Source: Ectorhizobium quercum (GTDB lineage Bacteria > Pseudomonadota > Alphaproteobacteria > Rhizobiales > Rhizobiaceae). From it: a DNA stretch of 64,000 nucleotides. Position 1 is the first letter of the stretch, and every line of letters starts with the position of its first letter. Below the pieces are notes generated by a model, which saw only the letters and a list, made by a program, of their open reading frames with translations, made no database searches and had not been told where the DNA came from. Below, piece by piece: positions 56,514 through 64,000 of this stretch. The position numbers were made by a program, and so were the translations under genes. The stretch spans positions 1-64,000 of the forward strand of contig NZ_JANFPI010000007.1 of the NCBI RefSeq assembly GCF_026552795.1, written 5' to 3'.

Positions 56514-56930
56514 TCACAAGACAACCGAAAGGAACATCGCCGCCAGGCCGGCTAGAGACCCCAGCCAGACGAGGGAACGGATATAGGGAATGCCGGCAAG
56601 ATAAAGCGGCAAATAGATAATGCGGGCCGCGAACCAGACATAGGCGCCGATGAGGCCCCAGCCGGACGGATCGCCGGTCACGGCCAGTGCAAGGCACAGG
56701 GCCGGAAAGGCCGGATAGGTCTCCCGGAGATTGGCGCTGGCCCGCCCGGCCCGGCCCGCCAGCACGCCCTCGGGCTTGCGCCCCTCGTCGCGCGGGCCGG
56801 CATTCCATGCGGAGCCCAGTTCGCGCGTGGCGAAGAAGCCCTGCAAAAGGATATGCGCGACGAGAAGGACGACGCTCCACGCGGCCAGTGTCGCAAAGAC
56901 GGTCGCTGTCGCGGGAAGCATCTCCATCAT
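56514..56930 (-). CDS. MAPEG-family membrane protein
   Basis: A 138-residue protein with four hydrophobic segments and the MAPEG features RASANLRETYPAFPALCLALAV and YVWFAARIIYLPLYLAGIPYIRSLVW (the arginine-rich loop of glutathione-binding MAPEG proteins). Mammalian relatives are microsomal glutathione transferases; bacterial function is unclear. AGGAC precedes the ATG, nine bases after the sucB stop. Confidence 0.88.
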   Translation of the reverse strand: MMEMLPATATVFATLAAWSVVLLVAHILLQGFFATRELGSAWNAGPRDEGRKPEGVLAGRAGRASANLRETYPAFPALCLALAVTGDPSGWGLIGAYVWFAARIIYLPLYLAGIPYIRSLVWLGSLAGLAAMFLSVVL

Positions 56931-56939
56931 CGCTCGTCC

Positions 56940-58166
56940 TTACAGGTCCAGAACCAGACGTTCCGGGTCTTCCAGGCTTTCCTTGACGCGCACCAGGAAG
57001 GTCACGGCTTCCTTGCCGTCGACGATGCGGTGGTCGTAGGACAGCGCCAGGTACATCATCGGCCGGATGACGACCTGGCCGCCGATGGCGACCGGACGCT
57101 CCTGGATCTTGTGCATGCCGAGGATGCCCGACTGCGGCGCGTTGAGGATCGGCGAGGACATCAGCGAGCCGTAGACGCCGCCATTGGTGATGGTGAAGGT
57201 GCCGCCCTGCATGTCGGCCATCGACAGCGAACCGTCGCGCGCGGCCTTGGCGAGGCGCCCCAGTTCCTTCTCGATTTCGGCGATCGACAGTTGGTCGGCA
57301 TCGCGGATGACCGGCACGACCAGACCCTTGTCGGTGCCGACCGCCATGCCGACATGGCAGAAGTTCTTGTAGACGAGATCGGTGCCGTCGATCTCGGCGT
57401 TGACCGCCGGCAGTTCCTTCAGCGCATGCGTCACGGCCTTGGTGAAGAAGCCCATGAAGCCGAGCTTGACACCATGCTTCTTCTCGAAAAGATCCTTGTA
57501 CCTGGTGCGCAGGTCCATGACCGGTTTCATGTCCACCTCGTTGTAGGTGGTCAGCATGGCCGCGGTGTTCTGGGCGTCCTTCAGGCGCTTGGCGATCGTC
57601 TGGCGCAGGCGCGTCATCTTCACGCGCTCCTCGCGCGGGGCGTCGTCGGCAGAGACCGGCGCCCGCGGCGCGGCAGCCGGGGCCGGAGCGGCGGCGGCCG
57701 GCGCCTTGGCGATGGCGGCGAGGACATCGCCCTTCAGCACCTGTCCGCGCTTGCCGGAACCATCGACGTCGGCGGGGGAGATGTTGTTGTCGGCCGCGAT
57801 CTTCGCGGCGGCCGGCGACGGCGGCGTGGCGGCGGATGCAGCCGGTGCCGGGGCGCTGGCAGCCGCGGGGGCCGGGGCAGCGGCCGGGGCCGGAGCGGAG
57901 GCAGCAGGCGCCGCAGCGGCACCGGCGCCCCCTTCGGCGATCTGGCCGAGCAGGGCGTTCAGGCCGACGGTTTCGCCGGCGGCGGCAACGATCTCGGTCA
58001 GGACGCCGGAAGCGGGTGCGGGAACTTCGACCGTCACCTTGTCGGTCTCCAGCTCGACGATCGGCTCGTCGGCCCTTATGGCGTCGCCCACCTTCTTGAA
58101 CCAGGTGCCGACTGTGGCTTCGCTTACGGATTCGCCCAGCGTGGGGACGCGGATTTCGGTGGCCAT
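56940..58166 (-). CDS. sucB: 2-oxoglutarate dehydrogenase E2, dihydrolipoyl succinyltransferase
   Basis: A 408-residue protein. The lipoyl domain has the modified lysine Lys43 in [13 protein letters not shown]. An alanine- and proline-rich linker (about 75-115) follows, then the E3-binding domain [34 protein letters not shown], a second linker, and the catalytic domain ending in [22 protein letters not shown] with the active-site histidine. Directly downstream of sucA. Confidence 0.97.
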   Translation of the reverse strand: MATEIRVPTLGESVSEATVGTWFKKVGDAIRADEPIVELETDKVTVEVPAPASGVLTEIVAAAGETVGLNALLGQIAEGGAGAAAAPAASAPAPAAAPAPAAASAPAPAASAATPPSPAAAKIAADNNISPADVDGSGKRGQVLKGDVLAAIAKAPAAAAPAPAAAPRAPVSADDAPREERVKMTRLRQTIAKRLKDAQNTAAMLTTYNEVDMKPVMDLRTRYKDLFEKKHGVKLGFMGFFTKAVTHALKELPAVNAEIDGTDLVYKNFCHVGMAVGTDKGLVVPVIRDADQLSIAEIEKELGRLAKAARDGSLSMADMQGGTFTITNGGVYGSLMSSPILNAPQSGILGMHKIQERPVAIGGQVVIRPMMYLALSYDHRIVDGKEAVTFLVRVKESLEDPERLVLDL

Positions 58167-58226
58167 GATATCAATTCCGTTTCATCAAATCGTGTTTCGG
58201 TGGCGGGTAGGCTCGAATGGGGGGCA

Positions 58227-61211
58227 TCAGCCCCCCAGAGCGTCCTCGAGGAAGGCGGCAAGCTGGGCGAGGTGCTTGGACATCTGGCCGGTGGCCGGCG
58301 ATGCGGCGGCCGGACGGCCCGTGTAGCGAACCTTCTGGTACTTGGCATCGATATGGGCGAGCACCCATTCCAGATACGGGTCGATGAACGACCAGGCGCC
58401 CATGTTCTTCGGCTCTTCCTGGCACCAGACCATCTCGGCATTGCGGAAGCGCGACAGGATGTTGATCAGCGCCTTGGCCGGGAAAGGATAGAGCTGTTCG
58501 ACGCGCAGCAGGTAGATGTCGTCGATGCCGCGCTTCTCGCGCTCTTCCAGCAGGTCGTAATAGACCTTGCCCGTGCAAAGCACGACGCGGCGGATCTTGG
58601 CATCCTTGACGAGCTTGATCGGGCCGTCCTTCTGGAACTCCGCATCGTCCCACAGAAGGCGATGGAAGCTGCTTTCGCCGGCGAGGTCCGCAAGGGTCGA
58701 AACGGCGCGCTTGTGGCGCAGCAGCGACTTCGGCGTCATCAGGATCAGCGGCTTGCGGAAATCGCGCCGCACCTGGCGGCGCAGGATGTGGAAGTAGTTG
58801 GCCGGCGTCGTGCAGTTCGCCACCTGCATGTTGTCTTCGGCACAGAGCTGGAGGAAACGCTCCAGACGGGCCGAGGAGTGCTCCGGCCCCTGGCCTTCAT
58901 AGCCGTGCGGCAGAAGGCAGACGAGACCGGACATGCGCAGCCACTTGCGTTCGCCAGACGAGATGAACTGGTCGAAGATCACCTGCGCGCCGTTGGCGAA
59001 GTCGCCGAACTGGGCTTCCCACATGGTCAGCGCGTTCGGGCGCGCCAGCGAATAGCCGTATTCGAAGCCGAGCACGGCCTCTTCCGAGAGCATCGAGTTG
59101 ATGACCTCGAAGCGCGCCTGGCTGGCCGAGAGATTGGAGATCGGAACGTAGCGCTCCTCGGTGTTCTGATCGTAGAGAACCGAATGGCGCTGCGAGAAGG
59201 TGCCGCGTTCGACATCCTGCCCGGACAGGCGGACCTTGTGGCCCTCCGTGACCAGCGTGCCGAAGGCGAGCGCCTCGGCCATCGCCCAGTCGAGACCCTC
59301 GCCGGTCTCGATCATCTGCGCGCGGTTATCCATGAAGCGGCGGATCGTCTTGTGCGCCTCGAACCCTTCCGGGATCTCGGACAGCTTGCGGCCGATCTCC
59401 TTCAGCGTCTTCATCGGAACGGCGGTCTTGCCGCGACGGTTCTCGTCGGAGGAGTCGGCGGCGCGCAGGCCGGACCACTCGCCGTCCAGCCAGTCGGCCT
59501 TGTTCGGCTTGTAGGACTGGCCGGCCTCGAACTCGTTTTCGAGGTTCGCGCGCCATTCGGCCTTCATCTGGTCGAATTCGTCCTGCGTCAGCAGGCCTTC
59601 GGCGATCAGGCGCGCGGCATAGATCTGGGCCACCGTCTTGTGGGTGCGGATGACCTTGTACATCTTCGGCTGGGTGAAGCTCGGCTCGTCGCCTTCGTTG
59701 TGGCCGAAGCGGCGGTAGCAGAACATGTCGACCACGACCGGCTTGTGGAACTTCATGCGGAATTCGGTCGCGACCTTGGCCGCGAACACCACCGCTTCCG
59801 GATCGTCGCCGTTGACGTGGAAGATCGGCGCCTCGATGGTCTTGGCGACGTCGGACGGATAGGGCGACGAGCGCGAGAAGGCCGGGTTTGTGGTGAAGCC
59901 GATCTGGTTGTTGATGATGAAGTGCATCGTGCCGGCGACGCGATGGCCGCGCAGACCGGAAAGGCCGAGGATTTCGGCCACGACGCCCTGGCCCGCGAAG
60001 GCGGCGTCGCCATGCAGCAGCAGCGGCAGGACCTTGGAACGCTCCTTCAGCGGAATGACGTTGTTTTCCCAGACCTTGGCGCGCAGGTCCTGCTTGGCGC
60101 GGGCCTTGCCCATCACCACCGGGTTGACGATTTCGAGGTGCGACGGGTTGGCGACCAGCGACAGGTGAACGTCGTTGCCGTCGAACGAGCGGTCGGAGGA
60201 GGCGCCGAGGTGGTACTTCACGTCACCCGAGCCTTCGACCTCGTCCGGCTTGAACGAGCCGCCCTTGAACTCGTGGAACACGGCGCGATGCGGCTTGCCC
60301 ATGACGTTGGTCAGCACGTTCAGACGGCCGCGATGGGCCATGCCGAGAACGATCTCCTCGAGACCTTCCTGACCGCCACGCTTGATGATCTGCTCCAGCG
60401 CCGGGATCAGCGATTCACCGCCGTCGAGGCCGAAACGCTTGGTGCCCTTGAACTTCACGTCGAGGAACTGTTCGTAGCCTTCGGCCTCGACCAGCTTCTG
60501 GAGGATGGCCTTCTTGCCTTCGGGCGTGAACGCGACGCCCTTGTCCGGCCCCTCGATGCGCTCCTGAATCCAGGCCTTCTCCTCCGGATCGGAGATGTGC
60601 ATGAACTCGACGCCGAGGGTGGAGCAGTAGGTGCGCTTCAGGATGTCGAGCATCTGCGGGATCGTGGCGTATTCCAGACCCAGCACGTTATCGATGAAGA
60701 TCTTGCGGCCGTAGTCGGCCTCGGTGAAGCCGTAGGCGGCCGGCGACAGCTCGTTGAAGTCTTCCACCGGCGCGGCGATCCCCAGCGGATCGAGCTGCGC
60801 ATGCAGATGGCCGCGCATGCGATAGGCGCGGATCATCATGATGGCGCGAACGCTGTCGCGCGTCGCCTGAAGAACCTCGGCCTCGGAAATGCCCTTGCCG
60901 GTCTCGGCGGCCTTGTCCTTCACCTTCTTCTCGACGGTCTTCTCGACCTTCGCCCAATCGCCGTCGAGCGCCGAAACGAGATCGCCGCTTTCGGCGAGCG
61001 GCCAGTTCTTGCGACGCCAGGAGGCGCCACGGGCAGCCTTCTTCACGTCTTCGGGATTGTCTTCGAGCGCCTTGAAGAAGGCCTGCCATTCGGCGGCCAC
61101 GGACGTCGGATCTTCCTCGTAGCGGGCATACAGCTGTTCGATGTAGACAGCGTTGGCACCATCTAGGAAGGACGTTAATTGAAATTGTTCGTTCGCTTCT
61201 TGCCTTGCCAT
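58227..61211 (-). CDS. sucA: 2-oxoglutarate dehydrogenase E1
   Basis: A 994-residue thiamine diphosphate enzyme. The N-terminal FLDGANAVYIEQLYARYEEDPTSV and the LGMAHRGRLNVL, GDAAFAGQGVVAEI (ThDP site) and NNQIGFTTNP segments are all present, and the C-terminal RLERFLQLCAEDNMQVANCTTPANYFHILRRQ is typical. It decarboxylates 2-oxoglutarate and succinylates lipoyl-SucB. Long spurious frames on the opposite strand arise from its codon bias. Confidence 0.98.
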   Translation of the reverse strand: MARQEANEQFQLTSFLDGANAVYIEQLYARYEEDPTSVAAEWQAFFKALEDNPEDVKKAARGASWRRKNWPLAESGDLVSALDGDWAKVEKTVEKKVKDKAAETGKGISEAEVLQATRDSVRAIMMIRAYRMRGHLHAQLDPLGIAAPVEDFNELSPAAYGFTEADYGRKIFIDNVLGLEYATIPQMLDILKRTYCSTLGVEFMHISDPEEKAWIQERIEGPDKGVAFTPEGKKAILQKLVEAEGYEQFLDVKFKGTKRFGLDGGESLIPALEQIIKRGGQEGLEEIVLGMAHRGRLNVLTNVMGKPHRAVFHEFKGGSFKPDEVEGSGDVKYHLGASSDRSFDGNDVHLSLVANPSHLEIVNPVVMGKARAKQDLRAKVWENNVIPLKERSKVLPLLLHGDAAFAGQGVVAEILGLSGLRGHRVAGTMHFIINNQIGFTTNPAFSRSSPYPSDVAKTIEAPIFHVNGDDPEAVVFAAKVATEFRMKFHKPVVVDMFCYRRFGHNEGDEPSFTQPKMYKVIRTHKTVAQIYAARLIAEGLLTQDEFDQMKAEWRANLENEFEAGQSYKPNKADWLDGEWSGLRAADSSDENRRGKTAVPMKTLKEIGRKLSEIPEGFEAHKTIRRFMDNRAQMIETGEGLDWAMAEALAFGTLVTEGHKVRLSGQDVERGTFSQRHSVLYDQNTEERYVPISNLSASQARFEVINSMLSEEAVLGFEYGYSLARPNALTMWEAQFGDFANGAQVIFDQFISSGERKWLRMSGLVCLLPHGYEGQGPEHSSARLERFLQLCAEDNMQVANCTTPANYFHILRRQVRRDFRKPLILMTPKSLLRHKRAVSTLADLAGESSFHRLLWDDAEFQKDGPIKLVKDAKIRRVVLCTGKVYYDLLEEREKRGIDDIYLLRVEQLYPFPAKALINILSRFRNAEMVWCQEEPKNMGAWSFIDPYLEWVLAHIDAKYQKVRYTGRPAAASPATGQMSKHLAQLAAFLEDALGG

Positions 61212-61338
61212 GATGAATCGCTGGCGAAACCGCCGGCCTCCTGATTCTTGGGCCGGTTCCAGTGCGTCCGGCCTTCCGCATATTCCGGCCGCACCCGCGC
61301 CGGGCGCCGCCGCCTGCCTGTTGTTCTGTCCTATGCGC

Positions 61339-61363
61339 GGGCAGGCCCCGGCGGGGCCCGCCC
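61339..61363 (-). other. Strong hairpin between sucD and sucA
   Basis: GGGCAGGCCCC (61339-61349) pairs with GGGGCCCGCCC (61353-61363) with one wobble and a three-base loop. On the minus strand it lies 19 bases after the sucD stop without a T tract, so it may reduce read-through from sucCD into sucAB. Confidence 0.5.
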
Positions 61364-61382
61364 TTTCATTCCGTTATCGGTC

Positions 61383-62291
61383 TCAGCCCTTGAGAACGTC
61401 GACCAAGGTCTTGCCGAGACGGGCCGGAGACGGCGACACGCGGATGCCTGCCGCTTCCATTGCCGCGATCTTGTCTTCCGCGCCGCCCTTGCCGCCGGAG
61501 ATGACGGCACCGGCATGGCCCATCGTCCGGCCGGGAGGAGCCGTGCGGCCCGCGATGAAGCCGACCATCGGCTTCTTGCGGCCGCGCCTGGCTTCGTCCT
61601 TGAGGAACTGGGCCGCATCTTCCTCGGCGGAACCGCCGATTTCGCCGATCATGATGATCGACTGCGTTTCGTCGTCCGCCAGGAACATTTCCAGCACGTC
61701 GATGAACTCGGTGCCCTTGACCGGATCGCCGCCGATGCCGACGGCCGTCGTCTGGCCGAGGCCTTCCTGCGACGTCTGGAACACGGCCTCATAGGTGAGC
61801 GTGCCGGAGCGCGACAGGACGCCGACCGAACCCTTGCGGAAGATATTGCCCGGCATGATGCCGATCTTGCATTCGTTCGGCGTCAGCAGGCCCGGGCAGT
61901 TCGGCCCGATCAGGCGGGAGTTCGACTTTTCGAGCCGCGCCTTGACCTTCACCATGTCGGCGACCGGAATGCCCTCGGTGATCGCCACGATCAGCGGAAT
62001 CTCGGCGTCGATCGCCTCGATGATCGCGGCTGCGGCGAATTTCGGCGGCACGTAGATGACGGAAGCGTCCGCCCCCGTCGCCCCGCGCGCATCGGCCACC
62101 GTGTCGAAGATCGGCAGTTCCATGCCGCCGTCGACGATGCCGGAATCCCAGGTCGTGCCACCCTTGCCCGGCGTCACCCCGCCCACCATCCTGGTGCCGT
62201 AGTGGATCGCCTGCTGCGTGTGGAAGGTGCCGTTCTTGCCGGTGATGCCCTGGCAGAGGACCTTGGTGTCTTTGTTGATGAGGATCGACAT
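61383..62291 (-). CDS. sucD: Succinate-CoA ligase subunit alpha
   Basis: A 302-residue protein with the CoA-binding Rossmann domain ([34 protein letters not shown]), the [13 protein letters not shown] segment and IGIMPG, and the phospho-histidine region [18 protein letters not shown]. Together with SucC it makes ATP/GTP from succinyl-CoA. Four bases after the sucC stop. Confidence 0.98.
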   Translation of the reverse strand: MSILINKDTKVLCQGITGKNGTFHTQQAIHYGTRMVGGVTPGKGGTTWDSGIVDGGMELPIFDTVADARGATGADASVIYVPPKFAAAAIIEAIDAEIPLIVAITEGIPVADMVKVKARLEKSNSRLIGPNCPGLLTPNECKIGIMPGNIFRKGSVGVLSRSGTLTYEAVFQTSQEGLGQTTAVGIGGDPVKGTEFIDVLEMFLADDETQSIIMIGEIGGSAEEDAAQFLKDEARRGRKKPMVGFIAGRTAPPGRTMGHAGAVISGGKGGAEDKIAAMEAAGIRVSPSPARLGKTLVDVLKG

Positions 62292-62295
62292 CGTC

Positions 62296-63492
62296 TCAGG
62301 CTCCCTTCACGGCGGCAACGATCTTCTGGGCGGCATCGTCGAGGTCGTCGGCCGGAATGACGTTCAGGCCGCTCTCGTTGATGATCTTCTTGCCCAGATC
62401 CACGTTGGTGCCTTCGAGGCGCACGACGAGCGGAACTTCGAGCCCGACCTCCGTCACCGCGGCGAGCACGCCCTCGGCGATGACGTCGCATTTCATGATG
62501 CCGCCGAAGATGTTGACGAGAATGCCCTTCACGGCCGGATCGGCGGTGATGATCTTGAAGGCCGCTGTCACCTTCTCCTTCGTGGCGCCGCCGCCGACGT
62601 CGAGGAAGTTGGCGGGCTCGGCGCCGTAGAGCTTGATGATGTCCATCGTCGCCATCGCAAGGCCGGCGCCGTTCACCATGCAGCCGATATTGCCGTCGAG
62701 CGCGACATAGGCGAGATCGTATTTCGAGGCTTCGATCTCCTTGCCGTCCTCCTCCGTCAGGTCGCGCAGCTCCACGAGTTCCGGATGGCGGAACAGCGCG
62801 TTGCCGTCGATCGACACCTTGGCGTCGAGAACGCGGATATTGCCGTCGGTCAGCACCACGAGCGGGTTGATTTCCAGAAGGCTCAGGTCCTTCTCGACGA
62901 AGGCGTGGTAGAGAATGCGGTACAGCATCCCCGCCTCGACGCGGGCTTCGCCCTGAAGCTCCAGCGCATCGGAGAGCGCCGTCGCGTCCTCGTCGGTCAC
63001 GCCCGCTTCCGGGTCGATGGCGACGGTGACGATCTTGTCCGGCGTTTCTTCGGCCACGGTTTCGATGTCCATGCCGCCTTCGGTCGAAACGACGAAGGCG
63101 GCACGGCCGACCGTGCGGTCCACCAGGACGGAGAGGTACAGTTCACGAGCGATGCTGGCGCCGTCTTCGATGTAGAGACGGTTGACCTGCTTGCCGGCCG
63201 GGCCGGTCTGCTTGGTGACGAGGGTGTTGCCAAGCATTTCCTTCACGTTGGCAACGACTTCCTCGATGGACTTCACCACACGCACGCCGCCCTTCGCGTC
63301 GGGGCCGAGTTCCTTGAACTTGCCCTTGCCGCGACCGCCGGCGTGAATCTGGCTCTTCACCACGTAGACGGGACCGGGCAGCTGCCGGGCAGCCGCTTCG
63401 GCCTCGTCGGCGCTGAAGATGGCGACACCCGCCGCGACGGGGGCGCCGTAGCTCTTCAGCAGGGCCTTGGCCTGATACTCATGAATGTTCAT
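62296..63492 (-). CDS. sucC: Succinate-CoA ligase subunit beta
   Basis: A 398-residue ATP-grasp protein from ATG 63492, with an AGGAGGAG site just upstream. N-terminal [36 protein letters not shown] (nucleotide binding), [12 protein letters not shown], and the C-terminal [18 protein letters not shown] segment are family signatures. A longer frame to 63567 has no family match. First of the suc genes after mdh. Confidence 0.98.
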   Translation of the reverse strand: MNIHEYQAKALLKSYGAPVAAGVAIFSADEAEAAARQLPGPVYVVKSQIHAGGRGKGKFKELGPDAKGGVRVVKSIEEVVANVKEMLGNTLVTKQTGPAGKQVNRLYIEDGASIARELYLSVLVDRTVGRAAFVVSTEGGMDIETVAEETPDKIVTVAIDPEAGVTDEDATALSDALELQGEARVEAGMLYRILYHAFVEKDLSLLEINPLVVLTDGNIRVLDAKVSIDGNALFRHPELVELRDLTEEDGKEIEASKYDLAYVALDGNIGCMVNGAGLAMATMDIIKLYGAEPANFLDVGGGATKEKVTAAFKIITADPAVKGILVNIFGGIMKCDVIAEGVLAAVTEVGLEVPLVVRLEGTNVDLGKKIINESGLNVIPADDLDDAAQKIVAAVKGA

Positions 63493-63527
63493 GAACCACT
63501 CCTCCTTGGTATGTTCCTGTAGCCGTA

Positions 63528-64000
<473 letters not shown>

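Noticed and set aside
56853..61166. A 1437-codon open frame on the + strand opposite sucA-sucB
   Set aside because: It lies wholly antisense to two clearly recognised enzymes, has no family motifs and arises from high-GC codon bias.

Overview
The window is a gene-dense, high-GC chromosomal stretch from an alphaproteobacterium, almost certainly Rhizobiales and most likely Rhizobiaceae. The evidence is the gene content: an mdh-sucCDAB-lpdA operon, cobaltochelatase cobST, a CpdR-like response regulator, a TIGR02302/DUF4175 protein, DUF2125 and DUF3108 proteins, an F1-ATPase operon without the Fo genes, and typical rhizobial intergenic palindromes. Genus cannot be fixed from the sequence alone. 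Nearly all genes are core housekeeping genes. There is no prophage, CRISPR array, insertion sequence with a transposase, or plasmid function.

Layout. 1-8.7 kb: the end of etfA, a 3-hydroxyacyl-CoA dehydrogenase, an orphan DnaB-like ATPase, a TlpA thioredoxin divergent from argH, then an LptM-like lipoprotein, lysA, a GNAT acetyltransferase, a PlsC-type acyltransferase and a YdcF protein. 8.7-15.9 kb: ftsEX, a membrane protein, hpt, a CpdR-like receiver, the large TIGR02302 protein and a ChaC-type cyclotransferase. 15.9-23.2 kb: DUF2125, an arogenate/prephenate dehydrogenase with hisC, a methyltransferase, gloB with a cupin-like gene, a YddG-like exporter and a DUF3108 protein. 23.3-30.6 kb: rpmB with a clear sigma-70 promoter, a queuosine-precursor transporter, cobS-cobT with a coupled phytase-like esterase, a J-domain protein, bolA and a CBS-domain protein. 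30.6-36.4 kb: the overlapping aroK-aroB-CBS operon, a 54-residue membrane protein, xerD, accA, and a YafK-type L,D-transpeptidase coupled to a TusA-like protein. 36.4-37.1 kb: an AT-richer patch with a small membrane protein divergent from an XRE regulator. 37.2-42.1 kb: a CobW-type GTPase, a D-Ala-D-Ala carboxypeptidase, an M20 amidohydrolase, tRNA-Arg(CCT) and a GH25 lysozyme. 42.3-47.5 kb: atpHAGDC with terminator. 47.5-54.3 kb: a DUF4345-like protein, priA, a RecF/OLD-like ATPase, xerC, a TraB/GumN protein and a DUF2867 protein. 54.4-64 kb: the TCA-cycle operon read leftward, mdh-sucC-sucD-sucA-sucB-MAPEG-LysE-lpdA, ending in a strong terminator.

The most unusual structures are non-coding. 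Two copies of a repeat with terminal inverted repeats lie in opposite orientation at 22185-22451 and 51553-51713. The first can fold as an outer stem carrying two long nested hairpin arms; the second is a shortened, decayed copy. The second point of interest is the AT-richer regulator/membrane-protein pair at 36.4-37.1 kb, whose 80-base divergent spacer holds three inverted repeats. CtrA-like boxes lie upstream of ftsE and of the GH25 lysozyme. Several operons use overlapping stop/start codons. I found no convincing new multi-gene system. Functional calls rest on family motifs read by eye; no database search was run.
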